Source: Phoronis australis (lineage: Eukaryota > Phoronida > Phoronidae). From it: a stretch of 42,251 nucleotides of DNA. Below, one piece after another: positions 10,150 to 21,500 of the stretch. The notes under the pieces were generated by a model. It searched no databases. It was given only the letters and a program-made list of their open reading frames with translations, and was not told the DNA's origin. Every line of letters begins with the position of its first letter. Positions within the stretch are counted from its first letter, which is position 1. The position numbers and the translations under genes were made by a program. The stretch covers positions 92,519 through 134,769 of the forward strand of contig NMRA01000808.1 in the NCBI GenBank assembly GCA_002633005.1, in the 5' to 3' direction.

Positions 10150-11600
10150 AGTGGTTGGTTGATTGAGGATAACAGAGGTTGATGTTTCTGCTGAAGTGCC
10201 TTAATGAGATGGTTTGGGCTCTGCCTCTTGGTGCGGTTTTTGGCCAGGAATTGAAGGGCAGTGGATGTGATGGAAGCCGCTCCATCTTTTCGCCCTGTCT
10301 CAGGAGTTTCTCATCCCATCTTTCTTCCAATGAGCTTAAGCCTGTCGTCGTCTCCATTTCTGTGATGGGGTGGTATTCGTGTCTCTTGTGATTAAGCGCA
10401 GACCAGTATTTTTGACCCTGGCTAAGTTGTCTGTTTTGGTTTTGGCAGCTGTAGTTCATGCGTTAGAGACGTACTCCATCTGAGGTCTGACAGATCAAGT
10501 GTAAAGTTGGGTCAAGATCTTCATGTTTGCGCCCCATCTGGTACCAGCCAGTTTTTTTCATCACAGATATTTTCTTAGTAGCTTTGCTGCGCATGGCAGT
10601 AATGTGCGGGGACCAAGTAAGCCTCTTGTCCAGTTTAATTCCAAGGTAGGTTGAGGTTTCTTGGTAGGGAATATTTTGGCCCTGTAGCTGGGGCGATCAG
10701 TCTTCTTTTTTGGAGAGTGGAAAAGCACATGGCATTTGTTTTGGTCCTGTTGACAGTGACCATCCACTCTTTTGCCCCGTTTAGGTTAGTGTCCACGGAT
10801 TCCTGCATTCTGTACACAGATGTGGTAATGTATTCTGCTTTTGTTCATACAGGCAGGTCATCTGCATGGGGAGTGTCCTTGAAATGTGCTTGGACAGGTG
10901 GTCAGTAATGTCATCAATGAAGACAATAAGTAGTGTCGGCGCAATTATGCTGCTATGGGGTACTCCTTCCCTAATCCTCACTATCATACTTGTCTGTCCT
11001 TCCAGCTTTATTGGCGCAGATCTGTGGAAGAGGTAACTGTTAATCCACGCATACATTTTGTCACATACTTGTTTTTGTAGGAGCTCGAGGAGCAACCCTT
11101 CCTTCCAGACTCTGTCGAAGGCTTTAATTAGGTCCCCAAAGACGGCTAGTGCCTTCGTTTTCTGCTGGAAACCATTTTCTAAGCCTTGGCTGAGCAATGT
11201 TATCTTGGTCCTCTGTGCTTCTGTTCTTTCTGAACCCTGACTGGGCGGGGCTAATTATCCTGTTCATTTGTAGGTGATATTGCAGGCGTTTGTTGACCAT
11301 GCGTTCCATGAGTTTTCCTGGACATCTGAGGAGGCTGATGGGGTGATAGCTGCTCTTGCTGTACCAGTCCTTCACCTTCTTTAAGATTGGAATGATTATG
11401 GCTTCCTTTCAGCTGACTGCAAAAAAACTCAAGCTCCAAGACTGCTTTGTAAATGTCCAGAAGCTTCTGCCAAGGTGTTGAATCACCTCATTTCTGATGC
11501 CGTCCTTTCCGGGTGCCTTCTTGGTCTTGAGATGTCTGATGGAACCGTTCACCTCTTGCATTGTGAAGTCGTTAGTCATACTGGCAGTTTGTTGTTCTTG
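10150..11600 (-). pseudogene. LINE reverse transcriptase, frameshifted
   Basis: Reverse transcriptase of the minus-strand LINE. Motifs run from high to low coordinates: IRHLKTKKAPGKDGI (about 11540), PISLLRCPGKLMERM (about 11340), SGFRKNRSTEDQ (about 11235), DLIKAFDRVWKEG containing the motif A Asp (about 11130), and REGVPHSSIIAPTLLIVFID (about 10960). The catalytic box is readable as HADDLPV near 10870, but in a different frame from the preceding segment, so a frameshift lies just upstream of it. Further RT-side sequence is present across the nested insertion at about 12430-12800, including SWHEKTSSLNMDKDTEKLW. Confidence 0.8.
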
Positions 11601-11605
11601 CTTCT

Positions 11606-12410
11606 ATCTTAATTGCTTAGTCCAGTGGAGAACATCAACAGCATAGAGTGGTTGAAAGCCACAAACTTTGTGATCAACACCATGGAGATTGGAGGCCGTC
11701 ATTGGCGGGAAAGAGCTGACTGTATCAACCAAGCAACTGTATCAGAATGGCTTGAAGAACAATTTCTCACAATCATTATTGCAACGGACGGCTCACTAAG
11801 AGATGACACCACGGCTTGGGCAGCAATTGCTTGGACTCGCGAGGGTCAACGCCTTTTCGAATGGTCAACAGCACGGGTTGGAAAATCCTCGTCTTTTAGA
11901 GCTGAATGTGAAGCATATGAAGACGCCCTAGTCTGGCTCTCACAGAACACAACACCTGCAGACAGATTAATCTACTTACAGACTCCCTCAGCCTCATTAG
12001 CAGGCAAAAACTGGTCATGTGAAAGATTCCTGGATCCCTCTGTTCAGCTCTATTAATGGTCTCTTCACCAGTGTTTATATACCAGGACACTGTGGCATCT
12101 CATTCAACGTCAAGGCGGGTGAGCTTGCAGGCATCGCAGAACCGATTGCCAACCTGCTCCTCACGCCAGCAGATGTAATCTCCAGAGTGCGTGAATCGCT
12201 TACAGATGCCGAGATTGTACAACAGCAGGAGAGATGGGCAACAAAGCGCCTCATAGAGCGAGGATGGCAATACGGAGATGCAACAAAAACTCGTATCAGG
12301 GGAAAAGATCGAAGAGTGTGTAACCAGCACGAACTTGGTTGTATCTCCAAATTTACATTGCGTGCGATACTGGAAGGAGGAGGGCCAGAGACTATCCCGG
12401 TGTCAACCCT
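11606..12410 (+). mobile_element. Nested plus-strand LINE fragment with RNase H
   Basis: Inside the minus-strand LINE, between its RT halves, lies a plus-strand fragment of a different element. It shows IIIATDGSLRDD (first catalytic Asp, about 11780), SFRAECEAYEDALVWL (Glu, about 11900) and VYIPGHCGISFNVKAGELAG (late His, about 12080). A C-terminal tail QQERWATKRLIERGWQYGDA follows. The middle Asp is readable only after a frameshift (TDSLSL near 11980), and the last expected Asp is Gly in KAGELAG, so the domain is dead. The borders are estimated from where the minus-strand LINE reading stops and resumes, good to perhaps 20-30 bp. Confidence 0.75.
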
Positions 12411-12429
12411 CGGACGTCACCACAGAAAC

Positions 12430-12860
12430 AGAAACATAATTCTTCTGTCTTCTTTGTTCGGACTTCTGTTGTTTTTTGCCTGGGAACGTCCGGGAGGCTG
12501 TCATCCCTAAAAATTCTCAGCAAGCAAGGGTGCAGTTCTTCTCCCAGTCTATGTCTGCCCGTTTTCTTTTGGGAGCGTGGCTCTTGGAGTGCACTGGTGG
12601 TCGTCGTTTAGGGTCTTTGTTAGCTGCCAGAGTTTCTCAGTGTCTTTATCCATGTTTAGAGAGCTGGTCTTCTCGTGCCAGGACTTGCGGATTTCTATTG
12701 TCGTTTTCTCATCAAATGCAGCTCTTGCTTTGTTGTAGATTGCTATGTTTTCCGGGGTTGGGTTTCTAAGTTACTTTCTGGTTGATGTTACTTGGTCATG
12801 GAGACTCTGTGGACGATCAATCCAGTATGGTTTTTAGTCTCTTCGTCTTCCCCTGGGAAT
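12430..12860 (-). pseudogene. LINE linker between endonuclease and RT
   Basis: The minus strand reads as the linker and early RT region of the 9181-14306 element: NPTPENIAIYNKARAAFDEK, SWHEKTSSLNMDKDTEKLW, QLTKTLNDD, and after a shift LPDVPRQKTTEVRTKKTEEL. This shows the LINE resumes by about 12430 on the right side of the nested plus-strand fragment. Confidence 0.65.
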
Positions 12861-12863
12861 GCT

Positions 12864-13729
12864 CTAGCGTGCTGCCTGGATGATGCAGTTGGAAATCCGC
12901 CTGACATTGGTGTTGATATCGTGCTTTGAGTCAATGGTGGCTTTTCTGCAGAGTGTGTCTGTCAGTTTTTTAAACTTCTTCCAGTTTGCCTTTTTGTAGT
13001 TCCATCTAGGCTTTTTTCTTGTGACGGAGGAGTGTTCTAGTAGTGAGAGCTTTAGTAGGACTGGTAGGTGGTCGCTCCCTCCTAATTGGATTGTGACAAT
13101 CCTGCTGCATATTTTGTGGCTTTCCTCTGTGGCTATAGCGAGGTCTGGAGTACTTGTCGTCTTCCAAGCTCGGGACAGGCAAGTTTGAGTGTTGTCCGGC
13201 TTGTTGATAAGGATGAGACAGTTGTCGATCATAAAGTCTTCAGTTTGTTCTCCTCTACTGTTCAGATCTTGATATCCCCAGCTTGGCGAGTGACCATTAA
13301 AGTCATCCAAAATGAGTAGGTCTTGATTTGACAGGGAAACGTTTGGAATTGCAGGTCTTTGTCAGGCGGACAGTAGCCGTTGATGATGATGATGATTTCT
13401 CTCCCTTGGAGCACAAATTTCACTGCGATAAATTCATTGTCTCCCACAGACCTCCTAATCTCTATCGCTTGAGATGGTGTTCCATACGAGGATAAGAATG
13501 CCTCCCTTGGACGATTGATTCTGTCATGTCGGAAGAGCTCGTAACCTGTGATGGAGAAGCGATGAGCATCTGGAAGGAGTGTCTCCTGGAAACAGATGAG
13601 GTCTACTTGTTCTCTACGGGGGAAATCTTGGAGCTCGGGTTTTTTCTTGCGAAGACCCTCAGCGTTCCACTGTGTGAAGACAAGCGGAGCAACTGATGAT
13701 TCCGACTGACTATGCTGGGTGGCTAGCAT
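12864..13729 (-). pseudogene. LINE APE-type endonuclease, one frameshift
   Basis: Apurinic-endonuclease-like domain of the minus-strand LINE, which would nick target DNA. The N-terminal part (13729-13310) has VFTQWNAEGLRKKKPELQ and the catalytic Glu in LICFQETLLP. The C-terminal part (13310-12864) has DDFNGHSPSWGYQDLNSRG, TSTPDLAIAT and the catalytic GGSDHLPVLL. The halves lie in different frames, with the shift near 13310, around the expected GDFN box. Apart from that shift the domain looks well preserved, so the insertion is not very old. Confidence 0.8.
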
Positions 13730-14306
13730 TGAGCTTTCCTGCCTTAGGTTGAGTCTTGGATTCGCCTCATCAGTCGCTAAAGGTGGGTCCTTTCAAGGTT
13801 GAGGACCTGGCGCTGTCACTACCTGGCAAACCACGGGACGAGCACCATACCGTCTAATATCTGTTTGCATGGCCATGATGGGTAAAAGGCATGCAACTCT
13901 GGTTCTCTTCTGCAGGGTAGGTGGTACAGTACAGAAGGTCTGCCCGCTGTCATTAGGCGAAATGCTCCGTCTTCGTGGCAGCACATGGTTTTATTTCGGA
14001 GTGCGCTTCTCCTAGACTGGTTGCCTTCCAAGGCTGATGAGCCTAATCTGCCCTGGTTTTAATGTGAGAGTTGGTCTTCTCGTAGGTGGCAGGAACAATG
14101 TTTTTATAGGATAAGTTAGTTGGCCTTACGCTCACCCCTAGTGACCCTAGGGAGTGTTTGGGGTGCATTTCGTCTGATCTCTAATTTTCTACCTGCCCGG
14201 CATGGGTAGCCCTGCCTAGAGTTATAAACTCCCGCTGGTACAGCTCTAGAGGCCACGAAAACACGCAAGCTGTTCCACCACGACAAGGCATACACCTCAG
14301 GAACAG
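13730..14306 (-). other. 5' leader region of the LINE
   Basis: Minus-strand sequence upstream of the endonuclease. Short open frames (13793-13984, 13819-14031) show no gag-type zinc knuckles, so ORF1 appears absent or decayed. The stretch near 14180-14300 is outside copy B, so it belongs to the insertion, probably as the 5' untranslated part. Confidence 0.5.
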
Positions 14307-14880
14307 GGGATAATAATGAGAAGGGGTGTCGCCAACGAGAACAAGGGGCCTTTTTTCAGGATAACATTTACTGCACAAAGCAAACATTTCGAGAATACTT
14401 TCAGCTGACAATTTACTTTTTTCTTGTAGAAGTTACACATTTTCTGTAAAAAAGTAGTTCATATGGATATGGTTGTCACATACGTTGAACAGTATCAGCT
14501 TATCTGAAACTGCATGCAAAACCCGTCGTAGTACCAGCGTACACGCAGACTATATTCTACCGTGGGTACCAGAATTACGTTTTGCTCAACTGGTTTTTGA
14601 ATTTTGAGCTGGCCTTAACAAAAATAAATCTGGAATAGTATATTCTGTAACTTTTCTGCAAGAACCGTAACCACAAGTACATTATTTGGGTCTGAGTTAT
14701 TAAAATAACACTTAACATTAAGATCTGACGTAGTCCAAGATTTGTCTTAGGCTTCAAACGAAACTTATGTCAAAAACTCAAGTCTAACTTAGGATCACTT
14801 TCTTGGAACGGACAAGGCAAATGTAAGTTTTATCTTCAAATTCAAGATTAGTCTTAGCTCACTTAGCTCACTGTTGTGGT

Positions 14881-14997
14881 GATTACAATGGTATTAGGGA
14901 CTGTGATGCAGGTTGTTTGGCTGTAGCAGTGGCTGCCAGTAACAGGCTAGAGATCCTAGATCTGGAATTTACAGGCATTACAGATCTTGGGGCTAAG
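14881..14997 (+). pseudogene. Truncated duplicate of the LRR exon
   Basis: Matches 890-1006, the second half of the LRR exon. The frame is open, reading DYNGIRDCDAGCLAVAVAAS and then LEILDLEFTGITDLGAK, and the GCTAAG|GTTGGT donor is kept. The 5' half and its acceptor are missing, and the conserved Gly of GIGD has become Arg. The terminal exon that should follow has been deleted from this copy, so it is most likely a gene relic. Confidence 0.8.
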
Positions 14998-16321
14998 GTT
15001 GGTGTTATAAAGGACTTTTTGTTCAGTATATATTACCTTCGTGGCAATGACAAAGTAATTTGATCTCTAAACATCTAATTATGCTACAATTCATAATATT
15101 TTCTGCATTTCAAAAATCACAATTTATGGCAGTTGTGTGTCAAATTTTCTTATTTGTTCTTGTTTAACAGATTCAATTCATAACTTCTATAGAATCATAC
15201 GATATTTGTGCATTCCAATATTAAAAATCAAGACATATTCGCACCTTCAAGTGACAGAGAAACAATTCATCCTGCTTTTCATAGTTATACTAGGTCACAG
15301 TGCTATCGGATGATCCTCAAGATGCCCCTTGACGACACACTTGCATGTGAGCTGGAGCAAGTCCATCCCCCTTCCCACCCCCTTGTAGTCCCTCATCTGC
15401 CCTCGCCAAAGTAATTAGTCAAAAGCAACCTTTTGTGCTTGCTTTGAGGTCTCACTTTACTTGCATCAGACTACTAGTGAGGACTTGTTTTTCTTGACAT
15501 TGGACTTTCTTTACTAATGGGAGTGTCATACAATGAATCTAACACTCCCATGAATGCTTTTCTTTGCTGAATATTATGTGATCATACCTGCAATTAATTT
15601 AGAGTGTTTCTCCATATCGAAGCTGTAAAAACTGTGAACAATCCTGTCTGTTTGGCGAAGATCTTCGCAGATACAAAACATTTTGAAGCCAAGAGTCTGG
15701 GTGAGTTAAAAGTGATATTTACCTTGAGGAAACTTTTCCTCATTGGAAAACAATTTGTGGCACTGATAAAGCGGAATTTTGCATGATTTTTAAATATTTT
15801 TAGAGGGAATGAGCCTAGCATTTGATTCGAACTTAAAGGCGTAGGTTGCCTCAAAAGAGTCATGGTGTACTGCGAAATGTATATCAAATATTTGAACAAT
15901 TTGTGATAATATGCAAACAGGAATTAACCCATTTATGTATCAGAGTATCTAATATTTGCTTTTTTAAATTGAATTTACATTTCAGATGGGAAATTAATTA
16001 AAGCATTGCTGCACATGCTTCTCCTGTGTTCATATTTAATTAATTTTGCTTCCTTCGTGTTTTAGCTTTTTGAGCGTGGGAATTGTGCCACTAAAACACA
16101 AATTAATTAACAGATTCCGCATTATTTTTGATTGCGACCAATCCTGTGGAACGTGTTCTCTCGCCTGTTTGAGTTGGCAATACGATCATTTGCTTCTGCA
16201 TTAATTGTTTATTATAGTTATTTTATGAGCAATTAGCAACAAAGCAATTCTTCCTATTTCTAGAGTAAATCACGCCGTAGCTTTAGAAAAAATATGTTAC
16301 ACTAATTAGATCAACTATTAT

Positions 16322-16622
16322 CCCATACGCGTTGAATCTGTCGAGGGAAATACGGCCATGTAATGAAGTTTTCCGTATTCACCTCCCGCACTACTTCAAC
16401 AGTGACCTCTGACATGGAAAGTTCACTGAAAAGGTAGGTCATATGTCGACTCGACGTCTTCAGTCGGTTCGATACTCAAACTTTCCGAATATAGTTTAAA
16501 GTAATACAGTTGCAGCAGTGTAACTAACACTCGCCATGCACCCAGGTCCTAAACGTAAAATCTAGAACAAAACTATTAATTATAAGACACTTATGTCTCA
16601 GTTTTCAATTGCTGAATACTAT
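16322..16622 (+). repeat. About 300-bp direct repeat, first copy
   Basis: Matches 17010-17309; both begin around ATACGCGTTGAATC and contain TATTCACCTCCCGCACTACT and CTCTGACATGGAAAGTTCA. They flank about 390 bp that includes a foldback structure. The pair is found only in copy B. I do not recognise the family. Confidence 0.75.
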
Positions 16623-16902
16623 ATCGTCTGCGCCACTTAGGCGCCGATTCCTAGGAAATTAAAAAGAAGGTTGTTTTTTAAGTAGTTCCAGGAGATGTTA
16701 CAAGTTCACAGCACAGTTGCCGTTGTTTTCATCTTTGTTACCTCTTTTCAAGCAATAAATCGTTACTTTTAAAACTGTTTCTTTTACAAGAGACATACAT
16801 ATATAGGGTGTGATCCGCCATGTGAACAGTCTAAGTGAAGTATTTGAAAAATCTGCCGAAAAAATGTAAGAAACTTTGGAATTTGAAGCGCATGGGATAA
16901 AT

Positions 16903-17008
16903 TCAAAACGTACCTCGATTGGCGTACAAGAAGTAATATCCCACTCGATCTTATTGATGTCTCGTGGGATATTACTTCATGTACGCCACTCTCGGCACGT
17001 TTTGTGTA
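16903..17008. repeat. Foldback (long inverted repeat)
   Basis: Positions 16921-16944 and 16964-16987 are inverted copies with one mismatch in 24 (core AAGTAATATCCCAC), separated by 19 bp. The similarity continues outward with more mismatches through AAAACGT and GGATAAAT, giving arms of roughly 50 bp. One arm also recurs near 18727-18765. This looks like a MITE or foldback-element relic. Confidence 0.65.
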
Positions 17009-17009
17009 T

Positions 17010-17309
17010 TTATCCAATACGCGTTGAATCAGCTGAGGGAAATACAGCCATGTAATAATGTTTTCTGTATTCACCTCCCGCACTACTTGAACAGCGACCT
17101 CTGACATGGAAAGTTCAAAAGGTAGGTCAATGTCGACTCGACATCGATAGCAGGTTCGATCATCAAACTTCCAGAAAATTGTTTAAAGTAATGCAATTTG
17201 AACAGTGTGAGTAACACTCAACATTCAATCAGGTCTCAATCCTAACATCCGGAACTGGACTGTTAATTATATGATGTTCTGTCTCAGTTTTCATTTGCTA
17301 AATATTATA
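17010..17309 (+). repeat. About 300-bp direct repeat, second copy
   Basis: Second copy of 16322-16622, in the same orientation and about 690 bp downstream. It diverges by small indels, for instance AAGTTCAAAAGG where the first copy has AAGTTCACTGAAAAGG. Confidence 0.75.
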
Positions 17310-18461
17310 CTCGGGTACCCAATGGTCGCCCGCCTAAGCATGAAACCGGCTTGTTGTCGTACTCACCCAATTATTCCATTTCAAAGTTATGCTCTGAATA
17401 GGATTTGATTTAACTCTCACGCTTTTCGGCAGCCATTTTACAATGACTCCTATAGTCGTCATATGCTGTCGCCCTTTGAAAGAACAGAAAACGACACAGA
17501 AAAAGGCCAAGAAAATAGTGGAAAGTGCTTTACAACAATTCTAGTTCAACCACAAACTATTCTACTGGTATGATATCGATTTTTAAATCGATTAAAATTG
17601 ATTCAGAATTTCAGTTCTTGAAAATAAATCGTGATTGTTTTACTCCAGATAGACCTTACTTATTTTCTATATGTGACCTCTTTATTTGATTTTTGCTCTT
17701 GTTGTTTTTAATACCAATTATCTATGCTGTCTTTCTTTTTCTTTTCAGTTTTCCTTCATTCTCTGTTAACATCTTGTCAGCCAAAACAAACTGTAACCCT
17801 TTAAGACTTGGTCGGCGGAAGTTGATCATTGAGCTTCGATGCACTTGTTCTAATAAATTACCCAATATCATATTGTTTGATTTTTTCTCACCTTCAACAG
17901 ATTTCTGCAATCATGAATAAATAAAAAAATAAATACTCAATTTACATTTGCATTTTATTGCTCAATCTCTTCTTTTATTTTTAATTATGCCATGCTCTGT
18001 TGTATGTAACAATGCAATATAGTGCAATAAAGTCAATGTTTTACTTTACTGGTGGCCACTCTCTTTCAATTCAAGTATTTTAACTTTCTTCAAATAAATC
18101 CAGAATGCCTGAACCAAAAATTTCAACATAAATGTTGAGCTCAGCACTGTGTTTTGCAATAAAAAACAAGTGGACAATATTTTGATGACGAATGCGTGAG
18201 CCGAAACTGTGTGTTGCATTTGTCTGCTGCGTTTTTCCATTGGCCTAACGGGTGTCGGTTGGTGCCTGGGACAAATAGATACATTGCATGTACAATATCT
18301 GGGTTGGTTTTTGTTCCGTCTGAAGATAATTTAATTTAGAAAATATTTTCTGAAAATGAACAAAAAAGTGCATTAGTAAAATCTACAAGATTTTAAGTGG
18401 TCTCAAAAAACAGTCGGTAAATGCACCGATTTTCCTCTCAGTTCTTCCATGCGTGTTTCTC

Positions 18462-18579
18462 CCGAGAGGCTAGTACCTAACGTGCAGACGAGCACTCTAG
18501 ATTGGAACGCTGAGTCCCGCGTGGCTGCGCTGCACGCGAAAGTAGATGGCGGACGACCATTGGAGCCTGACGACGATAG
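18462..18579 (+). promoter_or_regulatory. CpG-rich ATGGCGGAC element, possible first exon (copy B)
   Basis: Counterpart of 5190-5307. The ATG at 18546 opens MADDHWSLTTI and ends at the same possible donor after 18579. Only one base differs over the 34-nt frame, although flanking sequence differs more. The upstream base before GATGG is T rather than A, so the AAGATGG context is weaker here. Confidence 0.25.
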
Positions 18580-21500
18580 GTATCCCGACTATATATCGTC
18601 TGCAATTCAGGCGCCGATTCCACGGTAACTACAATATCAAATATTGTTGTTATTCAACTCTTAGGAGATGTTACAAGTTCAGTGCCATAGACATCTTCGG
18701 TCTCGGTCGATACGCGGAATGACGTCTCGTGGGATATTACTTCATGTTCGCCAGTCTCGGTACGTTTTGTTCTCTTCAGGGACTTTTGACCTTGGTGCAG
18801 AATATTAAAGTTACACATCGCCTTTGTTTAGCTTTCAATGTTTTAAGCTAAGCTTTTCGGTTTAAAACAATACCAAGCTCATCCGATCTTGTTTTTTTTT
18901 GCGAATGAGCCGGCAACTCAGGTTTCCAGGCACTTTTATTGTTGGTCAACCCTGTAAACTAGCGAAAAGTTCTCTCAGGTTGAGTCCCTTATGGTCTCCA
19001 TATTCTTGTTGCCCGTTAACGGAAATAACATCCTATCACGGTAGTCCGATTTTATGAAAACACAAGACATACAATTCGATAACTGGGCGACATGCTGTTG
19101 TAATTATGTTTATTTGTAGCCTTGGGGCAATATAGATTTTTACAAGAAGATGGCCTTGAGACAGTCGGCCCTTCGGGCTATAGTTTTTTTGATTGCCTCA
19201 TTTGTTATTCAGTGGATCTACGTCAACAGCTCTACTAAGCAAACCCTTGATTCGTAAGCTGGAATGCTGATTTGCAATCCAATGAAAATATTAGTAACAC
19301 CGGCGTTCTATGAGTAATCTACAGTTTCTAAGTGATAATTTCCTCCTTCATATGGCACAGCGAATTAAGTAAACGCATTATTACTTTCCGTCCACATCAG
19401 ACGTTTTTTCCACAGAAAACAACTACCTTGCATGTCTGTGATCAATTTTATTGCAATGTGCGCGTTTTACATACTAAAGGTAAAATTCTGTGAAGGCCTC
19501 CATCTAGTTGTATGCATTACAGTCCAATGAATAGGTGCTCGTTGCCGTGGATTTCACTTGGATTCAGAGTAGAGTCAGCTGTTGTAGTTGCGTGGTCCCT
19601 ATCCAGTTATCACGGATTAGTATAAGCTGCCACCATTAGCCTTACCGAATTCTGAAGGTAAAGGAACACATGAGTTACCTAAGCCTTCCAATAACCCACG
19701 CAAGTTGTTGATCACGAAAAGAATCTTTTACGGGCAATGGCCGCACCTACTTGTGTCGCTTTCAAAGATTGTTAATTTGCAAAGTTGAAAAAATGACCAA
19801 AAGTGGAGAGGCCCGGACCTCTTTGATTGGATCGCTTCGGGATCTATACGCCTTTCTCTGCTTTTCTGCGTTTCATCTTACAACGGATAAGGAGACAAAA
19901 TCAGATCCGAGAACATAAAATGTTACTACAAGGAATCTTCCTCAGTAAAAGTCTAGGGCTCATGTAAAAACGTAACAAGGACAGTAATATCTTCAAATGA
20001 AGGAAGGTAGACGAGATTTTCAACCAACAATCAAAGAGTACTATCACGTTAGACAGTGCTTGCACGTGAACAAAGAACGTTGTCAATCATTATTTGAACA
20101 AGTTAGATAAATACACTGGAGTAATTATGACAAGCAACATATTCCCTGCAAAATGTTCAAGAATATTAAGACATCACAGGCAAAGATTAAAAATACTGTC
20201 CCCCATCCCAACCCTTACTATATCCCGACAGCGTGACAATTACTGAAGCCGGCGTCCACATAACGCAAAGTTGTCGTGAGGACTCGATTGGGACCTCAGG
20301 GGTCTCACGCTCCACCGGCTAATTTGAAAAGGCTTTGTCCAGTCACGCGTTGTGGGTAATGAATCGAGATAATGATACCAACGGCCGACGCGACAAGCAG
20401 AACTACTTTCTTTTACTTCATTTGTGCACTAACTGGAGAAATTTAGAATTAGACTTTTAAACACTATCCGATCTTCAACTTTTTTCGGGAGACTTAAACC
20501 TCATTGTAGTTTGCGCAAAGACGATGTGCAATTTTGGAGGTGTATTGACGATGATCAACGTTAAAACGGAGAGCAAATAAGTGCGTAATTGATCATCCAA
20601 TCGGTAGTTTTGCGAGAAAGCGACGACCTTGCCGAAATTGAATGACGGAAACCCTTGAAAATCATTATAAGCAAGAAAGAGAAAACAAATATTTTCTGAC
20701 GTTTAGNCTGAAATTATAATTGTGTGACGTCACAATTTTTGTTTCAGGTTTTCGTTTCATTGGATTGTACCCGCGGAAAGCTATTCGATAATTAAAGTCT
20801 GTGTTTTCACTAGTGTGAACGGGGCTTCGGTTATATATCTCAAGACGTAATGTGCGTAAATGTACAAAAAAATTTCTAAATTAACAGAGTAATAGTCCAC
20901 TGGTTACGCTTATGATGGGATAATAATGAAAAGGGGTGTCACCAGCGAGAACAAGGGACCTTTTTATCGGGATAACATTTACTGCACAAAACCAACATTC
21001 CGCGAATACTCTCAGCTGACTATTTACTTTAATTTTTCTTTCATGACCAAATAAAAGATTTCTCTCCTTTCAAGTTACACATTTTCTGTAAAGAAATTCG
21101 TTGATGCATCAGCTAATCTCAAAGTGCATGCGAAACACGTCGTGGTACCCGCGGTACACGCAAATTATACATCAACCGTGGGTACCAGAGTTGTCACAAT
21201 TTGCAGCCGGTTTTTGGCATTTTGGGGTGATCTTAGGACAACAAATCCAAAAGAGTATTCTGTAACTTGTCTGCAAGTACTGTCACCACAATTACATTAC
21301 TTTTGGTCTGAAATATTAAAAATAACATTTAATATTAAGATCTGGCTGAGTCTAAGATTTGTTTCAACCTCCAAACTTTGAAACTTCCACATCCGGTAAG
21401 CCAAACTAAAGACAAAACTTAAGTAAAAAAAACTCAAGTCAAACTCACTCTCTTGGAATGGACTACAGATGGAGTGATAGGTAGGCTTATGACAAACAAG

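Larger units (their letters stand above)
9181..14306 (-). mobile_element. I/Nimb-like LINE retrotransposon insertion with RNase H
   Basis: This minus-strand non-LTR retrotransposon has, in 5' to 3' order, a leader (about 14306-13730), an APE-type endonuclease, a reverse transcriptase, an RNase H and a short 3' end (TGAAGAAGAATA near 9185). The borders come from copy B. B reads GATGGGATAATAATG at 20910-20925, whereas A reads GATGGG to 9180, then the element, then GGGATAATAATG from about 14306. The only target duplication possible is 3-4 G's. Frameshifts and a nested insertion at about 11606-12410 make it inactive. Without the nested piece the element is about 4.3 kb. The I/Nimb assignment rests on the EN-RT-RNase H order and endonuclease style, not on a tree. 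Confidence 0.85.
890..14813 (+). repeat. Segmental duplication, copy A
   Basis: From the middle of the LRR exon onward, this stretch matches 14881-21463 in the same order and orientation, with large gaps. Corresponding blocks include 890-1888/14881-15873, 3677-3965/15870-16196, 3967-5315/17309-18590, 5460-6690/18770-20100, 8980-9180/20722-20916 and 14307-14813/20917-21463. Identity looks roughly 85-90% by eye, too low for alleles. Copy A carries extra material that B lacks: 1889-3677 (terminal LRR exon and hAT-like element), 6700-8980 and the LINE at 9181-14306. Confidence 0.85.
14881..21463 (+). repeat. Segmental duplication, copy B
   Basis: This copy starts about 70 bp after copy A ends, in the same orientation. 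It begins in the middle of the LRR exon (GATTACAATGG) and ends near GGAATGGAC. Compared with copy A it has a deletion joining TACTGC (15873) to GAAATGTAT, which removes the terminal LRR exon. It also has a 1.1-kb segment at 16197-17308 without a colinear match, and lacks the big LINE. One N lies at 20707. The stretch 20105-20715 has no counterpart in A and no recognised content. Confidence 0.85.

Noticed and set aside
14030-14080. CTGATGAG resembling part of a hammerhead ribozyme core
   Set aside because: No GAAA segment or pairing stems in the required places.
9181-14306. LINE endonuclease/RT as a domesticated host gene
   Set aside because: Frameshifts in endonuclease, RT and RNase H plus a nested insertion leave no continuous frame.
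16460-16485. GGTTCGATAC resembling a tRNA B box
   Set aside because: No matching A box or cloverleaf upstream, and the related copy near 17150 breaks the consensus.
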